Part shown: one piece after another, positions 34,588 to 43,563 of the stretch
How positions within the stretch are numbered: the stretch's first letter is position 1
Layout: every line of letters begins with the position of its first letter
Source of the DNA: JAVVHH01 sp965199585
GTDB lineage: Bacteria > Pseudomonadota > Alphaproteobacteria > Acetobacterales > Acetobacteraceae
Direction: 5' to 3'
Length of the DNA stretch: 64,000 nucleotides
Assembly: GCA_965199585.1 (NCBI GenBank)
Contig: CBDASI010000002.1
Span: forward strand, 2,232,001 to 2,296,000
Translations under genes and position numbers: made by a program
Notes under the pieces: model-generated
The model's input: the letters and a program-made list of their open reading frames with translations, nothing else
The model's database searches: none
Told to the model about the DNA's origin: nothing

Positions 34588-35249
34588 CGGCCGGCCTCGA
34601 CCTTGGCTGAAGCGCCGCTGATTTCGCCGAGCTTGGCGCCGGCCGCCACCCGGTCCTGCGTTTTGAGCCCGCGCGCCTGCGTCTCGATCGCGCGCCGCGC
34701 TTCGGCCTCCGCCTCGCCGGGCGGCAGCACGATGACGCCGGTGTCGTCGCACAGGATCGCATCGCCCGGCATGACGACGGCGCCACCGATGCTGACCGGG
34801 CGGTTCATCGCGCCGCCGAGGTCGTAGATCCGCGTCGTGATCGGCGCCATGCCGCGGCACCACATCGGGAAGTCCGATGCCTCGATCTCCTCCATGTCGG
34901 TGCAGGGGCCGTCGACCACCCCGGCCTTGGCGCCCGACGCCTTGGCCGCGACCGTGACGCCGCCGCCCCAGCAGGCATGGCGGTCGTCGCCGAGCCGATC
35001 CACGACGAGGATGTCGCCGGGTCGGAGCAGACCGAGCGCGTGATGCAGCAGCGTGCTGTCCGGGCCGGGGATCATCAGCGTCACCGCCGTGCCGGCAACC
35101 CGGCGGCGGCGCAGCAACGGCTGGATGCGCCGGTCGCAGAACCCCCAGTGCCGCCAATGGCCGACGGTGGCCGTCTCGGTCTGCTCGAGTAGCTCGACGA
35201 CCTCCGCGCTGATCTGCGCCGGCATCGGGCCGATTTCGTATTTCGCCAT
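34584..35249 (-). CDS. RraA-like protein lacking the canonical active-site Arg
   Basis: 221 residues of the RraA / HMG-aldolase fold. PGDILVVDRLGDDRHACWGG and VVMPGDAILCDDTGVIVLPP are the conserved flanks of the trimer fold. In class II pyruvate aldolases of this family the active site has G-x20-R-D; here the segment reads VVDGPCTDMEEIE, with Thr where Arg is expected before Asp. It may have a different activity or only a scaffold role. ATG 35249 with AGGAG upstream is a strong start; longer frames upstream are not protein-like. First gene of the minus-strand 12-gene run. Confidence 0.87.
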   Translation of the reverse strand: MAKYEIGPMPAQISAEVVELLEQTETATVGHWRHWGFCDRRIQPLLRRRRVAGTAVTLMIPGPDSTLLHHALGLLRPGDILVVDRLGDDRHACWGGGVTVAAKASGAKAGVVDGPCTDMEEIEASDFPMWCRGMAPITTRIYDLGGAMNRPVSIGGAVVMPGDAILCDDTGVIVLPPGEAEAEARRAIETQARGLKTQDRVAAGAKLGEISGASAKVEAGR

Positions 35250-35313
35250 CGCATCGTCTCCTGTTGCGGAATAGTGACGACGGTTTCCACAATGCTGCAA
35301 GTGCGAAGGCGAG

Positions 35314-35329
35314 GCTCCTTTGCAGGAGC
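35314..35329. other. small hairpin in divergent intergenic region
   Basis: GCTCCT (35314-35319) pairs with AGGAGC (35324-35329) over a 4-base loop, between the divergent RraA-like and dppA-like genes. It could mask or present a ribosome-site-like AGGAG; no function can be assigned. No convincing promoter is visible in 35250-35376. Confidence 0.3.
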
Positions 35330-35376
35330 GGCGAAATGGGATTGAGTGCGCGCCTGTCCTGAGGGGAAGTCCTGCC

Positions 35377-36984
35377 ATGTCGTTCAGACAAGCGACGCGC
35401 GCTGCAATTTTAGCCACGACGATGTTTGCCGCAATGGCAGCAGTACCGGGGGCGCAGGCCAAGACTCTCGTGTATTGCTCGGAAGGCTCGCCCGAGAACT
35501 TCAGCCCGATGCTGAACACCACCGGCACGACGTTCGACGCCAACGCGCCAATCTACGACACGCTGGTGCGGTTTAAGCGGGGCACCACCGAGATCGAGCC
35601 CGGCCTGGCCGAGACGTGGGACATCTCGCCCGACGGCAAGACCTACACCTTCCATCTGCGCCAGAACGCCAAGTGGCAGTCCAACAAGAACTTTAAGCCG
35701 AGCCGCGGCGTCACCGCCGACGACGTGCTGTTCTCGTTCAACCGCCAGTGGAAGGACGACAACCCATTCCACAAGGTAGGCGGCGGCGCCTATAGCTATT
35801 TCGGCGACATGTCGTTCCCGACGCTGTTGTCCGCCATCGACAAGGTGGATGACCACACCGTCAAGTTCACCCTGACGGCGCCGAACGCGCCGTTCCTGGC
35901 CGATCTGGCGATGGATTTCGCCACCATCATGTCGGCCGACTACGCCGACACGATGATGAAGGCGGGCAAGCCCGAGGCGATCGACCAGGAGCCGGTCGGG
36001 TCCGGCCCCTACTTCCTGCAGCAGTATCAGAAGGACGCGACGATCCGTTATCGCGCCTTCGACGGCTACTGGGGCACCAAGCCGCCGGTCGACACGCTGG
36101 TGTTCTCCATCACCAAGGAGGCCGCGGTCCGGCTGGCCAAGCTGCAGGCCAACGAGTGCCAGGTCATGGCCTATCCCAATCCGGCCGACCTGAAGGCGAT
36201 CTCGGCCAATGCGGATCTGCAGATGATGCAGGCGCCGGGGCTGAACGTCGGCTACCTCGCCTTCAACGTCACCAAGAAGCCGCTGGACGACAAGCGCGTG
36301 CGCATCGCCATCAACGAGGCGATCGACAAGAAGGCGATCCTCGACGCCGTGTATCAAGGCTCCGGCGTGCCGGCCAAGAACCTGATCCCGCCGACGATGT
36401 GGTCGTACAACGACGCCGTGCCGGACTTCAAATACGATCCAGAGGACGCCAAGAAGCTGCTAGCCGAGGCCGGGCTGAAGGATGGGTTCGAGACCGATCT
36501 ATGGGCGATGCCGGTGCAGCGGCCCTACAATCCGGACGCGCGGCGGATCGCCGAGCTGATGCAGTCCGACCTCTCCAAGGTCGGCATCAAGGCGCGCATC
36601 GTCACCTACGAATGGGGTGAATACCGCAAGCGGGTGCAGAACGGCGAGGACATGATGGCCCAGCTCGGCTGGACCGGCGACAATGGCGATCCAGACAATT
36701 TCTTCTACACGCTGGCCAGCTGCGCCTCCGCCCGGCCCGGCGGCGGCAGCTCGACCAAGTGGTGCAACGATAAGTTCAACGACCTGATCACCAAGGCCGC
36801 CGCGCTGAGCGACCAGGGTGAGCGCGCCAAGCTTTACGAGCAGGCACAGGTGGTGATGCACGAGGAGGCGCCATACTACCTGATCGCGCATTCCGTCGTG
36901 TTCATGCCGATGCGCAAGAACGTCACCGGTTACGTGATGAGCCCGCTGGGGCGGCACGCGTTCGACAACGTCGATCTTAAGTGA
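35377..36984 (+). CDS. dppA: dipeptide ABC transporter substrate-binding protein
   Basis: 535-residue SBP_bac_5 protein. Signal peptide ILATTMFAAMAAVPGAQA; mature start KTLVYCSEGSPENFSPMLNT is the classic DppA opening, including YCSEGSP. The block QEPVGSGPYFLQQYQKD and the C-terminal GWTGDNGDPDNFFYTL, followed by a Cys-containing loop, match dipeptide-binding proteins well. ATG 35377 has GAGGGGAAG at good spacing; an in-frame ATG-like start at 35320 would put charged residues before the signal peptide. First gene of a plus-strand dppABCDF operon. Confidence 0.94.
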   Translation: MSFRQATRAAILATTMFAAMAAVPGAQAKTLVYCSEGSPENFSPMLNTTGTTFDANAPIYDTLVRFKRGTTEIEPGLAETWDISPDGKTYTFHLRQNAKWQSNKNFKPSRGVTADDVLFSFNRQWKDDNPFHKVGGGAYSYFGDMSFPTLLSAIDKVDDHTVKFTLTAPNAPFLADLAMDFATIMSADYADTMMKAGKPEAIDQEPVGSGPYFLQQYQKDATIRYRAFDGYWGTKPPVDTLVFSITKEAAVRLAKLQANECQVMAYPNPADLKAISANADLQMMQAPGLNVGYLAFNVTKKPLDDKRVRIAINEAIDKKAILDAVYQGSGVPAKNLIPPTMWSYNDAVPDFKYDPEDAKKLLAEAGLKDGFETDLWAMPVQRPYNPDARRIAELMQSDLSKVGIKARIVTYEWGEYRKRVQNGEDMMAQLGWTGDNGDPDNFFYTLASCASARPGGGSSTKWCNDKFNDLITKAAALSDQGERAKLYEQAQVVMHEEAPYYLIAHSVVFMPMRKNVTGYVMSPLGRHAFDNVDLK

Positions 36985-37010
36985 GCAGGACGGCGAAGCG
37001 GGGCTAGGGA

Positions 37011-38015
37011 TTGCTCCGCTTCCTGCTACGCCGGGTCGCGCTGATCGTGCCGACCTTCATCGCGGTCACGCTGCTGAGCTTCATGCTGATCCGGCTGGTG
37101 CCGGGCGACCCGATCGAGGTGCGCGCCGGCGAGCGGGGCATCTCGCCGGAGCGGCTGGCCGAGATGCGGCATGCCTACGGGCTCGATCAGCCGCTCTGGC
37201 GGCAATTCGTCGAGTACGAGCGCCAGGTTGTCAGCGGCGATCTCGGCACCTCGATCCTGACGCGTGAGTCGGTGTGGGGCGAATTCACCACACTGTTCCC
37301 GGCGACGCTCGAGCTGTCGGTTTGCGCCCTCTTGTTCGCGACCGTCGTCGGTATCCCGCTCGGTGTCATTGCCGCGACCCGGCGGGGCAAGCCGCTCGAT
37401 TATGGGCTGATGAGCGTCGCGGTGACCGGAGCGTCGATGCCGATCTTCTGGTGGGGGCTGATGATGATCCTCATCTTCTCCGTCACGCTCGGGTGGACGC
37501 CGGTATCGGGGCGGATCAGCGACCAGTTCTACGTCGAGCCATGGTCCGGCTTCATGCTGATCGATTCTTGGTTCTCCGACGATCAGGGGGCGTTCCGCTC
37601 GGCGGTGAGCCACCTCATCCTGCCGACCATCGTGCTGGGCACGATCCCGCTGGCGACGTTCGCGCGGATGACGCGGTCGTCGATGCTGGAGGTGCTGGGT
37701 GAGGATTTCGTGCGTACGGCGCGGGCCAAGGGCTTGTCGCCCGGGCGGGTGATCGTCGTGCATGCGCTGCGCAACGCGATGATCCCGGTGGTCACCGTCA
37801 TGGGCCTGCAGGTCGGCACCTTGCTGGGCGGCGCGATCCTGACGGAGACGGTGTTCTCCTGGCCTGGCGTCGGCCATTGGCTGATCGAGAGCATCCAGCG
37901 GCGCGACTATCCGGTGCTGCAGGGCGGAACGCTGATCATCGCGACGCTGGTGATCGTGGTCAATCTGGGCGTCGACGTCGCCTATGGCTGGCTCAATCCG
38001 AGGATCCGCCGCTGA
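37011..38015 (+). CDS. dppB: dipeptide ABC transporter permease DppB
   Basis: 334-residue permease. MLRFLLRRVALIVPTF leads into helix 1, then LIRLVPGDPIEVRAGERG, the DppB-specific block. EAA loop DFVRTARAKGLSPGRVIVVH; VFSWPGVGHWLIESIQRRDY near the end. The start is TTG 37011 with GGGG 8 bases upstream, and the sequence from there matches family N-termini exactly. It follows dppA by 26 bases. Confidence 0.94.
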   Translation: MLRFLLRRVALIVPTFIAVTLLSFMLIRLVPGDPIEVRAGERGISPERLAEMRHAYGLDQPLWRQFVEYERQVVSGDLGTSILTRESVWGEFTTLFPATLELSVCALLFATVVGIPLGVIAATRRGKPLDYGLMSVAVTGASMPIFWWGLMMILIFSVTLGWTPVSGRISDQFYVEPWSGFMLIDSWFSDDQGAFRSAVSHLILPTIVLGTIPLATFARMTRSSMLEVLGEDFVRTARAKGLSPGRVIVVHALRNAMIPVVTVMGLQVGTLLGGAILTETVFSWPGVGHWLIESIQRRDYPVLQGGTLIIATLVIVVNLGVDVAYGWLNPRIRR

Positions 38016-38890
38016 TGTCGGCGACCGTCGTGCCGGGGCGGTTCGGCTTGTTCTGGCGGAGCTTCGCAGAGAATCGCGGGGCGGTGGCGGGGCTGTTGTT
38101 GCTTGCGGTCCTCGTCATCGTCGCGGCACTCGCGCCGGTGATCGCGCCGCACTCGCCGATCGAGCAGTTCCGCGACAATTTCCTGACGCCGCCGGTCTGG
38201 CAACAGGGCGGGACCGTCGGTTTCCCGCTCGGGACCGACGACGTGGGGCGGGACATGCTGTCGCGCTTGATCTACGGGGCACGGTTGTCGCTGCTGATCG
38301 GCTTCGTGGTGGTCACGCTCGCGCTGCTGACCGGGACGATGCTCGGGCTGGCAGCCGCGTTCGCCGGCGGGGTCGTCGATGTCGTCATCATGCGGGTGAT
38401 GGACATCGTGCTGGTGTTTCCGAGCCTGTTGCTGGCGATCGTCATCGTCGCGATCCTAGGGCCGAGCCTGGGCAATGCGATGCTGGCCGTCGTGGTGGTG
38501 ACGCTGCCGGGCTACACGCGGCTGGCGCGGGCGGCGGCGCTGTCGGAACTGGCGCGCGACTATGTGACGGCGACGCGGAGCGCCGGGGCGTCGACGCTGC
38601 GGCTGATGGTCGACACGGTATTGCCGAACTGTGTCGCGCCGCTGATCGTGCAGGCCTCGCTGGGGTTCTCGACGGCGATTCTGGATGCGGCAGCGCTCGG
38701 GTTCCTCGGCCTCGGGGCGCAGCCGCCGACGCCGGAATGGGGCACCATGCTGGCCGGCGCTTTCCAATACTATCAGCGGGCCTGGTGGGTCCTGGCGTTC
38801 CCGGGGCTGACGATCCTGGTCACGGTGCTGGCGTTCAACCTGTTTGGCGACGGGCTGCGCGACGCGCTCGACCCGAAGTTGCGCCGCTGA
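38015..38890 (+). CDS. dppC: dipeptide ABC transporter permease DppC
   Basis: 291-residue permease. FWRSFAENRGAVAGLLLLAV is helix 1, then FPLGTDDVGRDMLSRLIYGA, the DppC hallmark. EAA loop TATRSAGASTLRLMVDTVLP; LGLGAQPPTPEWGTML close to the end. ATG 38015 shares a base with the dppB TGA (TGATG). Confidence 0.94.
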   Translation: MSATVVPGRFGLFWRSFAENRGAVAGLLLLAVLVIVAALAPVIAPHSPIEQFRDNFLTPPVWQQGGTVGFPLGTDDVGRDMLSRLIYGARLSLLIGFVVVTLALLTGTMLGLAAAFAGGVVDVVIMRVMDIVLVFPSLLLAIVIVAILGPSLGNAMLAVVVVTLPGYTRLARAAALSELARDYVTATRSAGASTLRLMVDTVLPNCVAPLIVQASLGFSTAILDAAALGFLGLGAQPPTPEWGTMLAGAFQYYQRAWWVLAFPGLTILVTVLAFNLFGDGLRDALDPKLRR

Positions 38891-39879
38891 TGCTGCTCGA
38901 GATCGACGACCTCTCGGTCGAGTTCGCCACCGCGCGCGGCCGGTTCCGCGCGGTCGAGGGCGTCGACATCAGTGTCGAGCCCGGCGAGGTGCTGTGCGTC
39001 GTGGGCGAGTCCGGGTCGGGCAAGAGCGTCTCGATGCTGGGGCTGATGGGGCTGATCGCCGCGCCGGGCAAGGTGGTGGCCAAGACGATGCGTTTCGACG
39101 GGCAGGACCTGCTGGAGATCGCGCCGCGCGACCGCCGGAGCCTGATCGGGCGGGACATCGCGATGATCTTTCAGGAGCCGATGAGCTCGTTGAACCCGTG
39201 CTACCCGGTGGGCTGGCAGATCGGCGAGGCACTGCGCGCCCATGCGGCGGCGCCGCGGCGCGAGGTCAAGGCTCGAGTCGTCGAGCTGCTGAGCCAAGTC
39301 GGCATCCCCGACCCGGCGCGCCGCGCGCGCTCCTTCCCGCATCAGCTCTCCGGCGGGATGAACCAGCGCGTCATGATCGCCATGGCCATCGCCTGCCGGC
39401 CCCGATTGCTGATCGCCGATGAGCCGACCACGGCGCTCGACGTCACGATTCAGAAGCAGATCCTCGACCTGCTGCTGTCGCTGCAGCGCGAGCACGGCAT
39501 GGGGCTGGTGTTGATCACGCACGACATGGGTGTCGTCGCCGAGACGGCGCATCGGGTGCAGGTGATGTATGCCGGGCAGGTGGTCGAGCGGCAGGCGACC
39601 GACGGATTGTTCGCCACCCCGCGGCATCCCTACACGGCCGCCTTGCTCGACGCGCTGCCGGAGCGGGCAGTGGGGCGTCGACGGCTGCCGACCATTCCGG
39701 GGGTGGTGCCGGGGATCGACGACCGGCCCGCCGGTTGCCTGTTCGCACCGCGATGCGGCTTCGCGACCGAGCTGTGCGCGCGCGTGCGGCCGGAGCTGGG
39801 CGCGGTGCCGGGCGGCATGAGCCGGTGCCACTACCCGCTCGACAATTGCGGCAAGCCGACCGGGCACCCGGCGCAATGA
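38890..39879 (+). CDS. dppD: dipeptide ABC transporter ATP-binding protein DppD
   Basis: 329 residues. Walker A VVGESGSGKSVSMLG, Q-loop FQEPMSSLNPCYPVG, signature LSGGMNQRVMIAMAI, Walker B LLIADEPTTALDVTIQ. The C-terminal HPY extension has FAPRCGFATELCARV, with cysteines that bind a Fe-S cluster in some DppD proteins. ATG 38890 shares a base with the dppC TGA (TGATG). Confidence 0.94.
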   Translation: MLLEIDDLSVEFATARGRFRAVEGVDISVEPGEVLCVVGESGSGKSVSMLGLMGLIAAPGKVVAKTMRFDGQDLLEIAPRDRRSLIGRDIAMIFQEPMSSLNPCYPVGWQIGEALRAHAAAPRREVKARVVELLSQVGIPDPARRARSFPHQLSGGMNQRVMIAMAIACRPRLLIADEPTTALDVTIQKQILDLLLSLQREHGMGLVLITHDMGVVAETAHRVQVMYAGQVVERQATDGLFATPRHPYTAALLDALPERAVGRRRLPTIPGVVPGIDDRPAGCLFAPRCGFATELCARVRPELGAVPGGMSRCHYPLDNCGKPTGHPAQ

Positions 39880-40838
39880 GCGATCTGGTGATGGAGGCGC
39901 GCGAGCTGCGCCGGTTCTACCCGGTGCGCGGCGGGCTGTTCGGCACCAATGGAATGGTGCGCGCGGTCGACGGGGTCTCGTTTCGGCTCGCGGCGGGCAA
40001 GACGCTGGCGGTGGTGGGCGAGTCCGGCTGCGGCAAGTCGACGCTGGCGCGGATGGCGACGCTGCTGGAGCCGCCGAGCGAGGGCGCCCTGATGCTGGAC
40101 GGGCAGGCGACGGACTCCGACGCGGAGCGCCGGCGGCTGCGGCTGGGTGTCCAGATGGTCTTCCAGAACCCGTATGGATCGCTCAACCCGCGCAAGACGA
40201 TCGGCGCGATCCTCGAGGAGCCGCTGGCGATCAATCGCCGGGGCGGCCGGGCCGAGCGGGAGGCGGCGTCGCGCGCGATGATGCGGCGCGTGGGGCTGCG
40301 GGAGGACCAGTACGGTCGTTACCCGCACATGTTCTCCGGCGGTCAACGGCAGCGGGTGGCGATCGCGCGGGCGTTGATGCTCAGCCCGCGCGTGGTGGTG
40401 GCCGACGAGCCGGTGTCAGCGCTGGACGTCTCGATCCAGGCGCAGGTACTGAACCTGCTGATGGACCTGCAGGAGGAGTTCGGGCTCGCTTACCTGTTCA
40501 TCAGCCATGACCTGTCGGTAGTGCGGCATATCGCCGACGACGTGCTGGTGATGTATCTCGGCCGACCGATGGAACAGGCTGGCAAGGCCGATCTGTTCGC
40601 CCGCCCGCGGCATCCCTACACGCGCGTGTTGCTGGCAGCGACCCCGTCCGTCGACCTGGCGCACCGGCAGACGGCCGTGGTGATCAAGGGCGAACTGCCG
40701 TCACCGTTAAACCCGCCGCCGGGCTGCGTGTTCGCGTCCCGCTGTCCGCATGCGGTGTCCCGCTGCACGGCCGAGCGGCCGGCACTGCGCCCTATCGACG
40801 GGCATCTCGTCGCCTGTCACCTCGCCGAGCAAATCTAG
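39876..40838 (+). CDS. dppF: dipeptide ABC transporter ATP-binding protein DppF
   Basis: 320 residues. Walker A VGESGCGKSTLARMA, FQNPYGSLNPRKTIG, signature FSGGQRQRVAIARAL, Walker B VVVADEPVSALDVSI, and HPY block PPPGCVFASRCPHAVSRC. ATG 39876 overlaps the dppD stop (ATGA). Last gene of the operon, ending 6 bases from the convergent diguanylate cyclase gene. Confidence 0.94.
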   Translation: MSDLVMEARELRRFYPVRGGLFGTNGMVRAVDGVSFRLAAGKTLAVVGESGCGKSTLARMATLLEPPSEGALMLDGQATDSDAERRRLRLGVQMVFQNPYGSLNPRKTIGAILEEPLAINRRGGRAEREAASRAMMRRVGLREDQYGRYPHMFSGGQRQRVAIARALMLSPRVVVADEPVSALDVSIQAQVLNLLMDLQEEFGLAYLFISHDLSVVRHIADDVLVMYLGRPMEQAGKADLFARPRHPYTRVLLAATPSVDLAHRQTAVVIKGELPSPLNPPPGCVFASRCPHAVSRCTAERPALRPIDGHLVACHLAEQI

Positions 40839-40844
40839 CCGGTA

Positions 40845-42464
40845 TCAGCTGCCGATCGTCGCCAGGTCAACGCTGCAGACGGCGCGGTTGCGGCCGGAAT
40901 GCTTGGCTTCGTAGAGCGCCCGATCGGCCGCTTCGATCAGATGATGCGCGTCCGACCCGTCGAGCCCTGGCGTGATGATCGCGAGCCCGGCGCTGACCGA
41001 CACCCAATCGGTCGGCGAGGCCCGATGCGGTAGCTCCAGGTTCCGGATCTCGAGGACGACGCGCTCGGCCATGGAGCAGGCATCGTGAACGTCGATGTTC
41101 GGGATCAGCAGTGCGATCTCCTCACCGCCGTAGCGGGCCACGGTATCGTCGGCGGAGCGGGCCCGCTTGGCGATGGCGTGGGCGATGTTGCGCAGGCACT
41201 CGTCACCGGCCAAGTGTCCGTACGTGTCGTTGTAAAGTTTGAAATAGTCGACATCGACCATGATCAGGGCGACCGACATGTTGCTGCGGTTGGCCCGCTT
41301 CATGATGCGCTCGAGCGTGGAGTCGAAGCAGCGGCGGTTCGCCAGGCCCGTCAGCGGATCGCGCAAGGTAAGTTTCTCGAGCTCGTGGTCGCGTAGCTGG
41401 ACCTGTTCGACGGCGCGGTTGAGCGTTCGGCCGAGGATTTTCAGCTCGGCGACGGTGAACTCCTCGACGCGAACGCGGGCATCGAGATTGCCGCTGCCGA
41501 AGCTGACGGCCATGCGGGCCAGCGAGGAGAGCGGCCGGACGATGGAGATCTCCGCGACCGCCCAGGCGATCAGCACGCCACAGGTGAGCGCCGCCGCATC
41601 GGTCAGGAGCCCGAAGACCAAATGCTGGTCGGCTTCGCCAGCGATGACGGCCTTGTTCAAGCTGACGATGACGGCGGAATGCGTTACGGCATCGCCGGGC
41701 AACCAACGATAGCCGACGAGGCGCGTCTCACCCTCAGGCGTCACAATCTCGGTGATGCCGTGATCGGAGGTCTTGATCATCTCGGCCAACTTCGGCGGCA
41801 AGGTCTGGCGCTCGATCGGCGTTGCCGGCTTGGGGGATTGACTGATCACGGTGCCGTCCCGCCCGGTGACGAGCTGGATCGCGCCGCCGGCCGAGGCCGA
41901 GAGGCTGGTGGCGATGTCCTCGAACCAGGGCAGACTCAGCAGAGCGCTGATGACCCCGCGCCTCCCGTCCGCCCGGGTCGCGCACGGGGTGGCAACGATG
42001 ACCGCGGGCGTGCCGTTGATCCGTGAAATCAGCAAGTCGCTGGTGACGGTCTCGGGCGCGTCGAGCGCGATGGCCTGCTGAAACCAGAGGCGGTCGGCGA
42101 CCTTAAAAGTAGGAGGTGCGACATCCGTGCTCGTGCACGTTATCGAGCCATCGGGGCGCATGATCGCCATCATGTCGAGGCGCAGGTGTTCGTTGGCGAT
42201 CTCACGCAACAGCTGGTGGCATTCCCCCGGCGTCGCACTCTCGACCGCCGGGACGCGTTTCAGGACGCGTAGGAGGTTCGCCGCGTCATGCAGCCCCTCG
42301 GTCTGCTCGACCACGGCGCGACGAGTCAGTTCGTCGATCCGGAACCTGGCCTGTTCGATGGCCATGTTGCGGCTCTGCGCCGAAGCCCAGATCTGATAGC
42401 TGGCCGTGGGCAGCGCGAGCGCCACGGCCAACACCAGCAAACGAAGGCGTATTCCAGCAAGCAC
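40845..42464 (-). CDS. membrane Cache-GGDEF diguanylate cyclase
   Basis: 539 residues: membrane helix at about 7-25, periplasmic Cache-type sensor to about 280, second helix 281-303, a HAMP-like linker and a GGDEF domain from about 365. Metal/substrate site VDVDYFKLYND and active-site RYGGEEIALLIP (446-450 GGEEI, Phe of GGEEF replaced by Ile). No RxxD inhibitory site at the usual five-residue spacing. It should make c-di-GMP in response to a periplasmic ligand. The start GTG 42464 falls on the last base of a 9-bp inverted repeat and lacks a ribosome site; internal GTG/TTG in helix 1 are alternatives. Confidence 0.88.
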   Translation of the reverse strand: MLAGIRLRLLVLAVALALPTASYQIWASAQSRNMAIEQARFRIDELTRRAVVEQTEGLHDAANLLRVLKRVPAVESATPGECHQLLREIANEHLRLDMMAIMRPDGSITCTSTDVAPPTFKVADRLWFQQAIALDAPETVTSDLLISRINGTPAVIVATPCATRADGRRGVISALLSLPWFEDIATSLSASAGGAIQLVTGRDGTVISQSPKPATPIERQTLPPKLAEMIKTSDHGITEIVTPEGETRLVGYRWLPGDAVTHSAVIVSLNKAVIAGEADQHLVFGLLTDAAALTCGVLIAWAVAEISIVRPLSSLARMAVSFGSGNLDARVRVEEFTVAELKILGRTLNRAVEQVQLRDHELEKLTLRDPLTGLANRRCFDSTLERIMKRANRSNMSVALIMVDVDYFKLYNDTYGHLAGDECLRNIAHAIAKRARSADDTVARYGGEEIALLIPNIDVHDACSMAERVVLEIRNLELPHRASPTDWVSVSAGLAIITPGLDGSDAHHLIEAADRALYEAKHSGRNRAVCSVDLATIGS

Positions 42465-42491
42465 TACGTTGACCCGACTTGATCAACGTAG
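42464..42491. promoter_or_regulatory. perfect 9-bp inverted repeat at the start codon of the GGDEF gene
   Basis: CTACGTTGA (42464-42472) and TCAACGTAG (42483-42491) form an exact dyad with a 10-base spacer. On the minus strand the right arm ends with the G of the predicted GTG start. It may be an operator, a translation-control stem or a terminator for the upstream SDR gene, though it has no T-run. Confidence 0.55.
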
Positions 42492-42531
42492 CGTGCCCGA
42501 AATCAGTTAACGCACGGTGAAGCCGTGAGGA

Positions 42532-43563
42532 TCAGACCTTGAACCCCGCGGTGCGCAGGCCGGCGCGGGCGAGCAATGCCGGGCCCACCACCAACGGAGA
42601 GAGCGCCAGCATCCCGAGCGCGGCCGCCCCGCCCAGCAATAACCCGGCGGCGACTCCGGCGGCCTGTCGGCTGGAGTATATGTCGCGGGCGCTGTTCGCC
42701 TCGGCGTCAAAGCGACCATGGGCGGCCTGATGACCGCCGGGCGCGGGCGCGAACAGGTTGCCGTCGTCGAACGGCGCCGGGCCGGTGCCGAGTTGGGCGG
42801 AGTATCCTTTGCGGGCGAGGACCTGGTCCATGATGCCCGGTGCTAGGCGGGCGGCGAAGATGGTCGCCGGCGTCGACTTGCCGACGAACAGCTCCCGCCG
42901 CTTGTGCGTCGCGGCATAGACGATCGCGTCGGCGGCGACTTCCGGCTGATAGGGGCTCGGCGCCTGCGTCGCGCGGCCGGTCTTGTTGCGGGCCCAATCG
43001 AATTGCGGCGTGTTGACCGCCGGGAGGTGAACCATGGTGAGGTGGACCGGGCTGCGATCATGGATCAGTTCGGACCGCAGCGCCTCGGTGAAGCCGCGCA
43101 GGGCGAACTTGGCGCCGCAATAGGCACCCTGGACCGGCATCGCACGCCAGGCCAGCACAGAACTGACCTGGACGATGGTGCCGCCTTGCATGCGGCGCAG
43201 GGCGGCCAGCGTGCCATTGACAGCGCCGAGATAGGTCACCTCGGTGACGCGCTTGATTTCGTCGGCCTCGAGCTCCTGGATCGGCGCGTAGACGGTCGCC
43301 ATGGCGTTGTTGACCCAGACCGTAATCGGCCCCAGCGCCGCCTCAATCTCGCCGGCGGCCCGATCGACCGCGTCGGCATCGGCCACATCGGCGCTGACGG
43401 TATGGACGCTGACGCCCTTGGCCTCGAGCTCAGCGCGGGCCGAGTCGAGCCGTTCGGTGCCGCGTGCGATCAGGCCGACGGCGTATCCCTTGTCGGCGAA
43501 CGCGTTGGCGGCGGCGCGACCGATGCCGGCGCTCCCGCCGGTGATGACGACGACTTCGACCAT
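42532..43563 (-). CDS. SDR family oxidoreductase with hydrophobic C-terminus
   Basis: 343 residues. NAD(P) motif VVITGGSAGIGRAAANAFAD; WVNNAMATVYAP is the NNA(A/M) block; Ser in VQVSSVLAWRAMP and YxxxK in QGAYCGAKFALRGF complete the catalytic set. The tail from about 305 has a long hydrophobic segment (AAGVAAGLLLGGAAALGML), so it may be membrane-attached. ATG 43563 has GGGGTC upstream; a longer frame to 43803 is not protein-like. Substrate unknown. Confidence 0.9.
   Translation of the reverse strand: MVEVVVITGGSAGIGRAAANAFADKGYAVGLIARGTERLDSARAELEAKGVSVHTVSADVADADAVDRAAGEIEAALGPITVWVNNAMATVYAPIQELEADEIKRVTEVTYLGAVNGTLAALRRMQGGTIVQVSSVLAWRAMPVQGAYCGAKFALRGFTEALRSELIHDRSPVHLTMVHLPAVNTPQFDWARNKTGRATQAPSPYQPEVAADAIVYAATHKRRELFVGKSTPATIFAARLAPGIMDQVLARKGYSAQLGTGPAPFDDGNLFAPAPGGHQAAHGRFDAEANSARDIYSSRQAAGVAAGLLLGGAAALGMLALSPLVVGPALLARAGLRTAGFKV

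Noticed and set aside
34584..35249. Regulator of ribonuclease E (RraA function)
   Set aside because: The RraA name covers many metabolic enzymes; operon context is catabolic and the active site differs.
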